Assembly (NCBI GenBank): GCA_946803715.1
Contig: CAMPET010000086.1
Coordinates: 196,527 to 222,397, forward strand
DNA: 25,871 nt
Origin: Beroe ovata
Taxonomy: Eukaryota > Ctenophora > Nuda > Beroida > Beroidae
Direction: 5' to 3'
Of the stretch, positions 23,301 to 25,871 are shown piece after piece (position 1 is the first letter of the stretch; each line of letters opens with the position of its first letter). Both the position numbers and the translations under genes were made by a program. Under the pieces are notes generated by a model. It did no database searches, was not told the DNA's origin, and was given only the letters and a program-made list of their open reading frames with translations.

Positions 23301-23868
23301 GCCAGAAAAAGTTGAGGAAACTCCAAACCAGACAGGTGTGTGCCATGATCAGTTAGGGACTGAACACTGATCAAGTCCTTTGCCCAGTGAAAAATGCAAT
23401 ATTACAGACGAAATCCTGTTAAAATCTCAATAGTAAATCACGCATGGGGTGTACGGTCTATTATGAGGGGAAAGAACGCGTTTTCGATGTCGGTCTTCAT
23501 TAAATAGCACCCAGTTAAGCGGTTTCCCATCTTAATGGCTCATGCCTGAATGGGTGGGCGTCCGGTAGTTGAATTCTATTGAGGAGTAGCTACTATTGGG
23601 GAGTGAAACTTAACTTCGTGTGTGTTCAAGCTGTACCTATATGACACGCAATTTACAATTTGTCCTCTGCAAATATTGGTAATTTGAGTTTGTGTGTACT
23701 ACTATAATCATCACTTTACCATATTGGCTGTACCGTTATAAAATTAAGAAGATGATGTGAATAAACGGCCCCAACTTTTTAGGGCAGGCAGTGGCAAACC
23801 CAGCAAAAAGGGGACCAGTAGAGAAGACATACAGGTTACTGAGAAGAGGATTCAGTACGATTACTTGA
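2304..23868 (+). CDS. IgSF cell-surface receptor/adhesion gene (whole gene model)
   Basis: Multi-exon gene for a type I membrane protein: signal peptide, about 13 Ig domains, one transmembrane helix and a cytoplasmic tail without a kinase domain. The 33 exons from 2304 to 17140 sum to 3,620 coding nt and every junction keeps the frame. Nearly all junctions between Ig domains are phase 1, the class typical of shuffled extracellular modules. The Ig signature Asp-x-Gly-x-Tyr-x-Cys recurs, with many Asn-x-Ser/Thr sequons. The distal exons (about 21978-23868) are phase-consistent with each other from 22276 onward. The join across 17141-21977 is unresolved: exon 33 ends in phase 2, and the best acceptor at 21978 opens in phase 0. 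So this may be one gene of about 1,400 residues with a 4.8-kb intron, or two genes. Role inferred from architecture: adhesion or recognition at the plasma membrane. No specific orthologue is recognised. Confidence 0.6.
2877..5051 (+). CDS. Ig domain 1 (four exons)
   Basis: Exons 2877-2971 (or from 2892), 4362-4453, 4747-4830 and 4990-5051; entry phase 1, internal phases 0, 2, 2, exit phase 1. Strand B is VYVYPLPEDC, strand C has ITWVKVGG, and strands E-F read LKMRALETSDLGTYRCEV, so the Cys pair and Trp are intact. One sequon (NNIT). The split into four exons, with a 1.4-kb intron before strand B, differs from most later modules, which use two exons. Confidence 0.85.
2972..4361 (+). other. Intron inside Ig domain 1
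   Basis: 1,390 bp without a supported exon. A 63-codon open frame at 3716-3907 has no domain signature. The only structure noted is the 3573-3611 inverted repeat. Confidence 0.7.
3573..3611. repeat. Inverted repeat, 11-bp stem
   Basis: GTGACCATCAA at 3573-3583 and its exact complement at 3601-3611, in the long intron before the second half of Ig domain 1. Confidence 0.75.
4659..4695 (-). other. G-quadruplex-type motif
   Basis: Four C-runs of 5, 5, 5 and 4 bases separated by exactly six bases each time. On the minus strand this is a regular four-tract G motif, in an intron of Ig domain 1 (non-template C-rich). Confidence 0.7.
5222..6605 (+). CDS. Ig domain 2, atypical (four exons)
   Basis: Exons 5222-5336, 5530-5628, 6165-6230 and 6538-6605, phases 1-2-2-2-1. 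Strand B reads ASFHVVVTADPEATPQQIVW with Val where Cys is expected; the F-strand Cys is present in YFSCEV. An insert between the EDSEGDY motif and YFSCEV makes the domain long; two partial Ig folds are an alternative reading. One sequon (NVT). A 164-codon minus-strand frame across 5497-5991 is a shadow. Confidence 0.7.
5629..6164 (+). other. Intron inside Ig domain 2
   Basis: 536 bp with a short CT run near 5875; nothing else seen. The following intron (6231-6537) also shows nothing. Confidence 0.75.
6801..7133 (+). CDS. Ig domain 3 (two exons)
   Basis: Exons 6801-6928 and 7031-7133, phases 1-0-1. Strands B-C are LTLSCEADGDPPPEISW and F is GNYTCRALNVAG, so the canonical Cys, Trp and Cys are all present, with sequons NLT and NYT. 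Exit donor is GGAT|GTGAGC. Confidence 0.9.
7229..8007 (+). CDS. Ig domain 4 (two exons)
   Basis: Exons 7229-7348 and 7879-8007, phase 1 at all three borders. VEVQCSAEGTPQPTVSW gives Cys and Trp; LGSYTCQAKNAGG gives the second Cys. An I-set-like module with an NIT sequon in strand G. Confidence 0.9.
7349..7878 (+). other. Intron inside Ig domain 4
   Basis: 530 bp, no supported feature. Confidence 0.8.
8008..8640 (+). other. Intron between Ig domains 4 and 5
   Basis: 633 bp, no supported feature. Confidence 0.8.
8641..9100 (+). CDS. Ig domain 5 (two exons)
   Basis: Exons 8641-8747 and 8962-9100, phases 1-0-1. VTVECSATGEPASTIQW and IEDTGNYTCVADNG carry the full Cys/Trp/Cys set and the D-x-G-x-Y-x-C signature. 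Confidence 0.92.
9101..9630 (+). other. Intron between Ig domains 5 and 6
   Basis: 530 bp, no supported feature. Confidence 0.8.
9631..10076 (+). CDS. Ig domain 6 (two exons; Trp replaced)
   Basis: Exons 9631-9744 and 9924-10076, phase 1 throughout. LEISCHAEGVPTPSVTM has Met where the C-strand Trp is expected. LSDAGTYSCTAVNEFG is canonical. Confidence 0.9.
10210..10800 (+). CDS. Ig domain 7 (three exons)
   Basis: Exons 10210-10282, 10388-10460 and 10644-10800, phases 1-2-0-1. DVLITCKILGFPDPNPLVYL holds the first Cys; the core Trp is replaced (Val/Tyr at that place). AKVTCIGTNVLGE holds the second Cys. Sequons NTT and NGT in the first exon. Confidence 0.88.
10801..11312 (+). other. Intron between Ig domains 7 and 8
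   Basis: 512 bp, no supported feature. Confidence 0.8.
11313..12130 (+). CDS. Ig domain 8 (two exons)
   Basis: Exons 11313-11458 and 12016-12130, phases 1-0-1. QTSCPVEGHPPPDSFTW and DEGNYTCTVRNGWG carry the Cys pair and Trp. The donor region of the first exon is present in three tandem copies (see the repeat at 11432); only the first copy keeps the reading frame. Confidence 0.9.
11432..11569 (+). repeat. Three 49-bp copies of an exon end and its splice donor
   Basis: Copies begin at 11432, 11481 and 11530. Each contains the last coding bases of the Ig 8 first exon (GACGGAAGTGTGTCAACACAG) and what follows the donor. Copy 2 keeps CAG|GTAACT; copy 3 has changed GT to CT. Reading past copy 1 meets an in-frame TGA. 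Confidence 0.92.
12322..13234 (+). CDS. Ig domain 9 (two exons; Trp replaced)
   Basis: Exons 12322-12463 and 13083-13234, phases 1-2-1. GIITCIGHGRPLVTLTMF has Met where Trp is usual; DLVGEWSCSGGNTIG holds the second Cys. Sequons NVT (twice) and NIT. Confidence 0.85.
12825..12855. repeat. Perfect hairpin, 13-bp stem
   Basis: CTTTTCCACATAG, a five-base spacer CGATA, then the exact reverse complement. In the intron between the two exons of Ig domain 9. Confidence 0.85.
13444..14477 (+). CDS. Ig domain 10 (three exons)
   Basis: Exons 13444-13535, 13664-13751 and 14361-14477, phases 1-0-1-1. NMFCNITGVPLPYTTIL shows the B-C strands with no Trp; TTNVECSAVNAWG is the F-G hairpin. Three sequons (NET, NIT, NST). 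The last donor (ACAATGT|GTAC) is the weakest call in the module. Confidence 0.82.
13996..14085. repeat. Foldback element in an IgSF intron
   Basis: Perfect 15-bp terminal inverted repeat (ATAATACCTTCTGGC at 13996-14010 and its complement at 14071-14085). An inner inverted pair (GATACGTGC at 14020 and GCACGTATC at 14056) makes a nested hairpin. MITE-like, non-coding. Confidence 0.8.
14566..14690. repeat. Second foldback element in an IgSF intron
   Basis: Perfect 14-bp inverted ends (ATAATATGTGCAAC at 14566-14579 and its complement at 14677-14690) about 125 bp apart overall. It lies in the next intron after the first foldback. Confidence 0.75.
14839..15439 (+). CDS. Ig domain 11, both cysteines lost (two exons)
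   Basis: Exons 14839-15064 and 15351-15439, phases 1-2-1. IITFSVYPNPNSVEW has the C-strand Trp, but Val stands at the B-strand Cys position. VKAVHFVVDDGASP matches strands F-G without a Cys. The entry acceptor at 14838 (pyrimidine-rich CATTCCAG) is the phase-1 choice; the frame is open further upstream. The fold is inferred from position, exon phase and the Trp. Confidence 0.7.
15534..16712 (+). CDS. Ig domain 12, canonical cysteines lost (three exons)
   Basis: Exons 15534-15670, 15876-15984 and the first part of 16690-16775, phases 1-0-1. VTITATITADPYPDMRW has Ala/Thr at the B-strand Cys position and keeps Trp. The F strand (HVVALELL) lacks Cys. SQSVTVTVLG is the G strand. The third exon runs straight into domain 13 without an intron. 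Confidence 0.75.
15985..16689 (+). other. Intron inside Ig domain 12
   Basis: 705 bp, no supported feature on either strand; also searched for a missing 3' exon of the antisense gene without success. Confidence 0.7.
16713..17140 (+). CDS. Ig domain 13, N-terminal half
   Basis: Remainder of exon 16690-16775 plus exon 17049-17140, phases 0-2. LDLLCKATGDPQPTVDW is a canonical B-C segment, ending at STASTLK with a GTGAGT donor in phase 2. The second half (strands E-G) is not found directly downstream; the half-domain at 21978-22083 is the only plus-strand candidate. Confidence 0.85.
17141..17872 (+). other. Uncertain stretch: possible alternative plus-strand 3' end
   Basis: No clear Ig or membrane exon. 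A plus-strand frame over about 17573-17657 ends at a strong GTGAGT. Only 26 bp later a pyrimidine tract and CAG (17683) begin a second frame ending at a TAA (17763-17765), with AATAAA at 17832-17837. Removing those 26 bp keeps the frame open, but 26 nt is far below the other introns here (about 77 nt or more), and neither available acceptor fits the phase of exon 33. It could be the remains of a tail exon, an alternative ending or chance. Confidence 0.25.
17873..18057 (-). CDS. Antisense gene: Ig domain c, C-terminal half
   Basis: Exon in phases 2-1. LEISELAVADTNEYACVALF gives strands E-F with the second Cys; DIVTVNVYH is strand G. It ends at a GTGAGT donor. If that donor is not used, translation stops two codons later (TGA at 17868-17866), which would make the protein end here as a secreted form. 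No minus-strand poly(A) signal was seen close downstream. Confidence 0.88.
17873..21109 (-). CDS. Nested antisense sushi / GCC2-GCC3 / Ig gene (whole model)
   Basis: Ten minus-strand exons with agreeing phases: 21109-21052, 20835-20710, 20489-20407, 20162-19885, 19743-19476, 19325-19155, 19077-18778, 18692-18547, 18424-18153 and 18057-17873; 1,887 nt, about 629 residues. Domain order: sushi-like Cys/Trp region, a Cys-containing domain of about 90 residues, a furin-type RRQKR site, a GCC2/GCC3 ephrin-receptor-like Cys-rich domain, a sushi domain and three Ig domains. This is an extracellular protein, secreted or membrane-anchored. It lies on the strand opposite the IgSF gene, inside that gene's presumed 4.8-kb intron. 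The first exon is not secure, and no transmembrane exon was found beyond 17873. No orthologue is named. Confidence 0.82.
18153..18692 (-). CDS. Antisense gene: Ig domain b and start of Ig domain c
   Basis: Exons 18692-18547 (phases 1-0) and 18424-18153 (phases 0-2). AKLVCSMRAYY and SYFRWRKDG are the B and C strands, with a long BC insert; LDSSGIYTCEGIYGG is the F strand. The second exon continues without an intron into the next domain, where MTLSCSVVGERQATQLLW provides Cys, and Trp is completed across the splice. Confidence 0.9.
18778..19077 (-). CDS. Antisense gene: Ig domain a (one exon)
   Basis: Complete Ig domain in a single phase 1-1 exon: TNATLLCQVTAFDHDFTFKW for strands B-C and STGDAGYYKCVASYPD for E-F. 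Sequons NAT, NDT, NST and NVS. Unlike the host gene, this module has no internal intron. Confidence 0.92.
19155..19325 (-). CDS. Antisense gene: sushi (CCP) domain
   Basis: Single-exon module with phase 1 at both ends, as usual for shuffled sushi domains. Four Cys (EVCTVPHVGYAT, IICDYGFLYG, LICDSG and SSCR) with the Tyr-Gly after the second Cys. The final Trp before the last Cys is absent. Confidence 0.85.
19476..19743 (-). CDS. Antisense gene: furin-type site and GCC2/GCC3 Cys-rich domain
   Basis: One exon, phases 0-1. It begins GTNRRQKRNFDD: RQKR matches the furin consensus R-x-[K/R]-R. After a Ser/Thr linker come eight Cys in the pattern of the ephrin-receptor-like GCC2/GCC3 family, with pieces such as SCVTCAAGTRAD, ECVSCDYDFWSSAGSTECTK and CGDGLGT. 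Cys pairs separated by two residues and the Gly-Thr after the second Cys are typical. A degenerate ATCAAT-rich tract fills the intron upstream. Confidence 0.85.
19749..19830. repeat. Degenerate ATCAAT repeat
   Basis: Irregular run of ATCAAT/ATCAGT/ATCGAT-type hexamers in the intron between the furin-site exon and the Cys-containing domain exon of the antisense gene. Confidence 0.7.
19885..20162 (-). CDS. Antisense gene: Cys-containing domain of unknown family
   Basis: One exon, phases 1-0, 92 codons plus 2 nt. It has four Cys (in FTGCDSEE, ALPCAIS, QECLIK and VECVGTE) followed by a predicted helix rich in Leu, Gln and Ala (HLAEQQHLLQSAAEFLG). It sits between the sushi-like region and the furin-type site, as a linker or pro-domain might. 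I do not recognise the family. The donor GGG|GTATGG is the less usual kind, but gives the phase the next exon needs. Confidence 0.75.
20407..21109 (-). CDS. Antisense gene: N-terminal sushi-like region
   Basis: Exons 21109-21052, 20835-20710 and 20489-20407, phases 1-2-2-1. The segment starts FKNCPVLNDPVG, has VPAGSVLL and TVATVKCDEKLGF in the middle and RCSWNETRLDWTW toward the end, closing at SLRCS. The spacing of four Cys with a Gly-rich start and late Trp resembles a sushi (CCP) domain, but is divergent. Confidence 0.7.
21237..21305 (-). CDS. Candidate first exon of the antisense gene
   Basis: ATG opens 23 codons containing a short hydrophobic run (SIMLLLCLI), ending in a GTGAGT donor in phase 0. 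The next exon fits phase 1 with its best CAG acceptor; a GAG acceptor three codons into the CAG-CAG-CAG-AG run (exon start at 21107) would fit phase 0. The hydrophobic core is short for a signal peptide. Weak call. Confidence 0.25.
21306..21977. promoter_or_regulatory. Probable 5' region of the antisense gene
   Basis: No exon was found. The stretch lies upstream of the antisense gene and holds two CACGTG E-boxes in perfect palindromes: TGATCACGTGATCA at 21483-21496 and GTCACGTGAC at 21621-21630. There is also an ATTGG (inverted CCAAT) near 21676. Promoter function is inferred from position only. Confidence 0.35.
21978..22083 (+). CDS. Ig half-domain next to the membrane (strands E-F)
   Basis: QEEAGTWECRATNEAG is a canonical Ig F-strand segment, ending in phase 1. 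The start is uncertain: the acceptor at 21977 opens in phase 0; 21926 or 22016 would fit the phase 2 donor of the exon ending at 17140 but are poor acceptors. One N at 22026 inside the exon marks an assembly ambiguity that could hide a frame change. Confidence 0.65.
22276..22457 (+). CDS. Transmembrane exon
   Basis: Phases 1-0. It begins with the last Ig strand (SDVKFVELILKSG), a short Ser-rich stalk, then a hydrophobic segment of about 23 residues (AVILSTLLTVAFVVLVGPLI and LAVY) followed by the basic stop-transfer CKKRKLNR. Type I orientation. Confidence 0.9.
22594..23868 (+). CDS. Cytoplasmic tail (four exons)
   Basis: Exons 22594-22692 (phases 0-0), 22846-22967 (0-2), 23244-23335 (2-1) and 23783-23868 (1-stop). 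The tail is polar and rich in Pro, Ser and Thr, with no kinase or phosphatase fold. PPLPRR in the second exon matches a class II SH3 ligand (PxxPx[R/K]). EFYDAT holds a tyrosine that could be phosphorylated. The last exon has two acceptors five bases apart (23782 and 23787) that give two different C-termini, with stops at 23868 or 23909; the upstream one has the better pyrimidine tract. Confidence 0.8.
23336..23782 (+). other. Last intron of the IgSF gene
   Basis: 447 bp, no supported feature. Confidence 0.75.
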
Positions 23869-24290
23869 TTAACACCCATGGAACTTCATTATTGATATTG
23901 CTGAAATAACAATTTTATGTTAAAACAAACTTTTGACAACTTTTCGAAATTGCTAAAATAAGATTATTGTTTGTGGACTTTTTTTCTACTATACGACGTA
24001 TAGAAGAGCACATATTTGAAACTACAGTATCATTAAATCTCTCTCCCGATTTGATTGATCAATAATTCACTGCTCAGTTTTGCCTACACTTTTGTTTACT
24101 AATTACCGATTCCAACCACACCTCCAAATTTCATTCGGAAACTCCAAACAGTAGCTGAGATGTGGACGTTTACTTTTGTCTACTCTTTTTTGACACACCC
24201 TGTACTTATAGTAAGCCTATATATGGTTTATAACATCCATGGGGTATATCATATATTGTACGAAAGGAGGAGAGGTTTATGATATATGGA

Positions 24291-24296
24291 TTTAAT
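24291..24296 (-). terminator. Candidate poly(A) signal of DNMT1
   Basis: ATTAAA on the minus strand, 150 bases past the DNMT1 stop. No AATAAA was seen nearer on that strand. If used, the DNMT1 3' UTR overlaps the end of the IgSF transcript. Confidence 0.35.
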
Positions 24297-24338
24297 GTCG
24301 TAAAAATGTAAAAACATTAACAAAACAGGTATCAATTG

Positions 24339-24344
24339 AATAAA
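24339..24344 (+). terminator. Candidate poly(A) signal of the IgSF gene
   Basis: AATAAA about 470 bases after the predicted stop and about 100 bases before the end of the convergent DNMT1 coding sequence. The 3' UTR assignment is inferred. Confidence 0.45.
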
Positions 24345-24445
24345 TATAAGACAAATCGCGAGAGCAATCCAAGGTAAATAAGTGTCACTCAAAACTTCTA
24401 TGAAAATTTTCAAATTTGACTGAAATTATCCGTAAAGCACGCAAA

Positions 24446-24553
24446 CTACTCAGTAATGGGAACGTTTTTCTTCCTATTTTGAACAGCTGTCAATGATTTT
24501 CTGATTTCGTCACCAATTGCCCGAGCAAGGGGAGGTGGAACTGCATTGCCAAC
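24446..24553 (-). CDS. DNMT1: DNMT1 terminal exon with motif X
   Basis: 36 codons including the stop, phase 0. [20 protein letters not shown] is motif X and the following helix; the last residues (NVPITE) are not conserved. Confidence 0.95.
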   Translation of the reverse strand, partial: VGNAVPPPLARAIGDEIRKSLTAVQNRKKNVPITE

Positions 24554-25827
24554 CTGAACAAAATGTACAGGACTTGATATCACCATGGTGATTTACCATG
24601 GTAATTTACCACGGTGATACAGATTTACCTGCTGAAGTTACCACGGTGATATAGATGCACCTACTGAGTTACCATGGCAATTTACCATGGTCTGCTCCAA
24701 TATAGCATTGCAGTAGGTGAAAGAAATCAAGCATCATGCATCATTGTAACTGTGAGAACCGATATTCTTCATCACAATTATAGTACTTACTATTCGAATC
24801 AATAACAATCAACATTGGATGCTATAGTTACTCAGCATGAGGATGAAAAATAGGCTGGAGAGTGATGATTTTAGTAATGTTATTTGATCAAGATGGGAAT
24901 CATGGGTCCTAGACATGGCTCCTTCTCATTAGGAATAGCCACTTTCAAGCGCATCAATTAGCATAGACCACAATGTATGTCACATGCAATTAAGATAATA
25001 GCACCCTAGCTTCTCAGGATAGCAAGATCATATCTCCAGATTCTCCTTGATAGAGATCATGTTTTATCCCCCCGAAAGAAATATAGAAGTAGAGGCCTAA
25101 CATAAACACTCTCCATGAGCGGAGCTATTATGGCTTATGCTATGAAGCAGCATATTGCTTTCACGTGCCGCAAAATTTAGAGTTTGTTGGGAAAATCATG
25201 ATAGCCCGATTCATTCTTTCAGCAGGTCAGGAGTTTAATCGTTAACCCAGCAGGGCTTTCAAAAAGTAAAATTTAATAAAAATAGAATTGAATTCTGCTT
25301 GGCAATTTGGCTAGACGCTCATAATATTGGACTCCGTAAATAAAATTAGATAGGATCCGAATCTTGCAATAATGAATTTAAAGAAATTATTTAGCTTTAC
25401 ACATTCATTTAGGATCTGACCTGCCTATGCTTGTCGAGGATGTTACCGTAGAACTTGAAGGAATCAGGGAATCCCTGGGATCTGGCACACTCTCGTACCG
25501 TGATGAGACGATGTTGTTCAGGGTGAAGAACTCGACCTGAATGAAAGTGTGTGCATGTGTGTGTATGAATGTGTGTATGTGTGTGTGTGTGTATGAATGT
25601 GTTTGTGTATGTGTTTGTGTATGCGTGTTTGTGTGTATCTGTGTGTATCTGTGCGAATGTACCTTGTTTTCCCATGGGTTCCGGGTTGGTCACAGTTGTT
25701 GAGAAGAACCCATCCCACGCGAGACGCCCGTACAGACCGGACCAGTGATTGTGACGGTTACCCGTGTGTGGTAGACACCATGGGATGAGTGTGTTGTTCT
25801 GCTTGTCCATCGGATCACACTTCCTGC
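24446..25827 (-). CDS. DNMT1: DNMT1, last three exons (5' part outside window)
   Basis: C-terminal part of the catalytic domain of the maintenance DNA (cytosine-5) methyltransferase, which copies CpG methylation onto newly replicated strands in the nucleus. Exons 25827-25663, 25536-25421 and 24553-24446 join in frame (389 nt, about 129 residues). [36 protein letters not shown] and RVLHPEQHR match vertebrate DNMT1 nearly residue for residue. [11 protein letters not shown] is methyltransferase motif IX and [14 protein letters not shown] is motif X, which helps bind S-adenosylmethionine. After motif X about 20 residues lead to the stop at 24448-24446, a shorter tail than in vertebrates. The catalytic Cys and the regulatory N-terminus lie beyond the window edge. 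Confidence 0.97.
24554..25420 (-). other. DNMT1 last intron
   Basis: 867-nt intron. Holds the CCATGG-type repeat at 24579-24692; nothing else recognisable. Confidence 0.85.
24579..24692. repeat. CCAYGG-centred short repeats
   Basis: Six or seven near-copies of TTACCAYGGTGATA or TTACCATGGYAATT, each centred on the palindrome CCATGG or on CCACGG, in the last DNMT1 intron. Confidence 0.75.
25421..25536 (-). CDS. DNMT1: DNMT1 exon with motif IX
   Basis: Phases 1-0. Runs from RVLHPEQHR through motif [13 protein letters not shown] to NILDKHRQ, ending at a GTCAGA donor. Confidence 0.96.
25537..25662 (-). repeat. TG/CA microsatellite in a short DNMT1 intron
   Basis: 126-nt intron made mostly of imperfect TG dinucleotides on the plus strand (CA on the coding strand). 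Its length is a multiple of three, and it has no stop in the DNMT1 frame. Confidence 0.9.
25663..25827 (-). CDS. DNMT1: DNMT1 exon, target-recognition end
   Basis: Starts GRKCDP after a C-rich acceptor and ends KQG at a GTACAT donor, phases 1-1. All strongly conserved residues of the [12 protein letters not shown] block are present. Confidence 0.96.
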
Positions 25828-25871
25828 CTGGGGGGGAAATGTCAGGGGTCTGATATAGGGGGGTGTTATAG

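Noticed and set aside
25409-25810. Single continuous 133-codon DNMT1 exon including the HTHTHT segment
   Set aside because: The split into two exons restores exact DNMT1 identity at both sides with good splice sites; the segment is an intron, although it is open in frame.

Overview
This is a eukaryotic, animal window. It is AT-rich, built of small phase-matched exons with GT..AG introns, and carries a short interstitial TTAGGG tract. Two or three multi-exon genes can be read by chaining exons whose phases agree. A DNMT1 gene, together with modular Ig, sushi and ephrin-receptor-like Cys-rich exons, points to an invertebrate. An early-branching animal such as a sponge is my best guess, but the sequence alone does not prove it. 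No bacterial features, tRNA, rRNA or CRISPR array were seen.

Layout. 1-573 is repeat DNA: a CTAACTCA array interrupted by a 334-bp foldback element of near-palindromic CGGACAASAGTCCG units with a telomere-like core. 574-2303 has no convincing gene. From 2304 to 17140 a plus-strand gene encodes a signal peptide and about 13 Ig domains in 33 exons, with every exon phase agreeing. A plus-strand Ig half-domain, a transmembrane segment and a cytoplasmic tail follow at about 21978-23868. The simplest reading is one large IgSF receptor or adhesion gene with a 4.8-kb intron, but the join across that intron is not resolved.

Inside that presumed intron, on the minus strand (21109 to 17873), lies a second multi-domain gene. 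Its order is sushi-like region, a Cys-containing domain, an RRQKR furin-type site, a GCC2/GCC3 (ephrin-receptor-like) Cys-rich domain, a sushi domain and three Ig domains. Ten exons are phase-consistent. Its first exon and its 3' end are uncertain.

The right end (25827 to 24446, minus strand) is the last three exons of DNMT1, the maintenance DNA cytosine-5 methyltransferase, cut by the window edge at its 5' side. It converges tail-to-tail with the IgSF gene, and the two 3' ends probably overlap.

The points most worth a second look are: the nested antisense IgSF/sushi gene; a splice donor present in three tandem copies; a second duplicated donor in the cytoplasmic tail; a stop-free 126-nt DNMT1 intron that would encode a His/Thr-rich insert if retained; and the foldback element with a telomere-like core.
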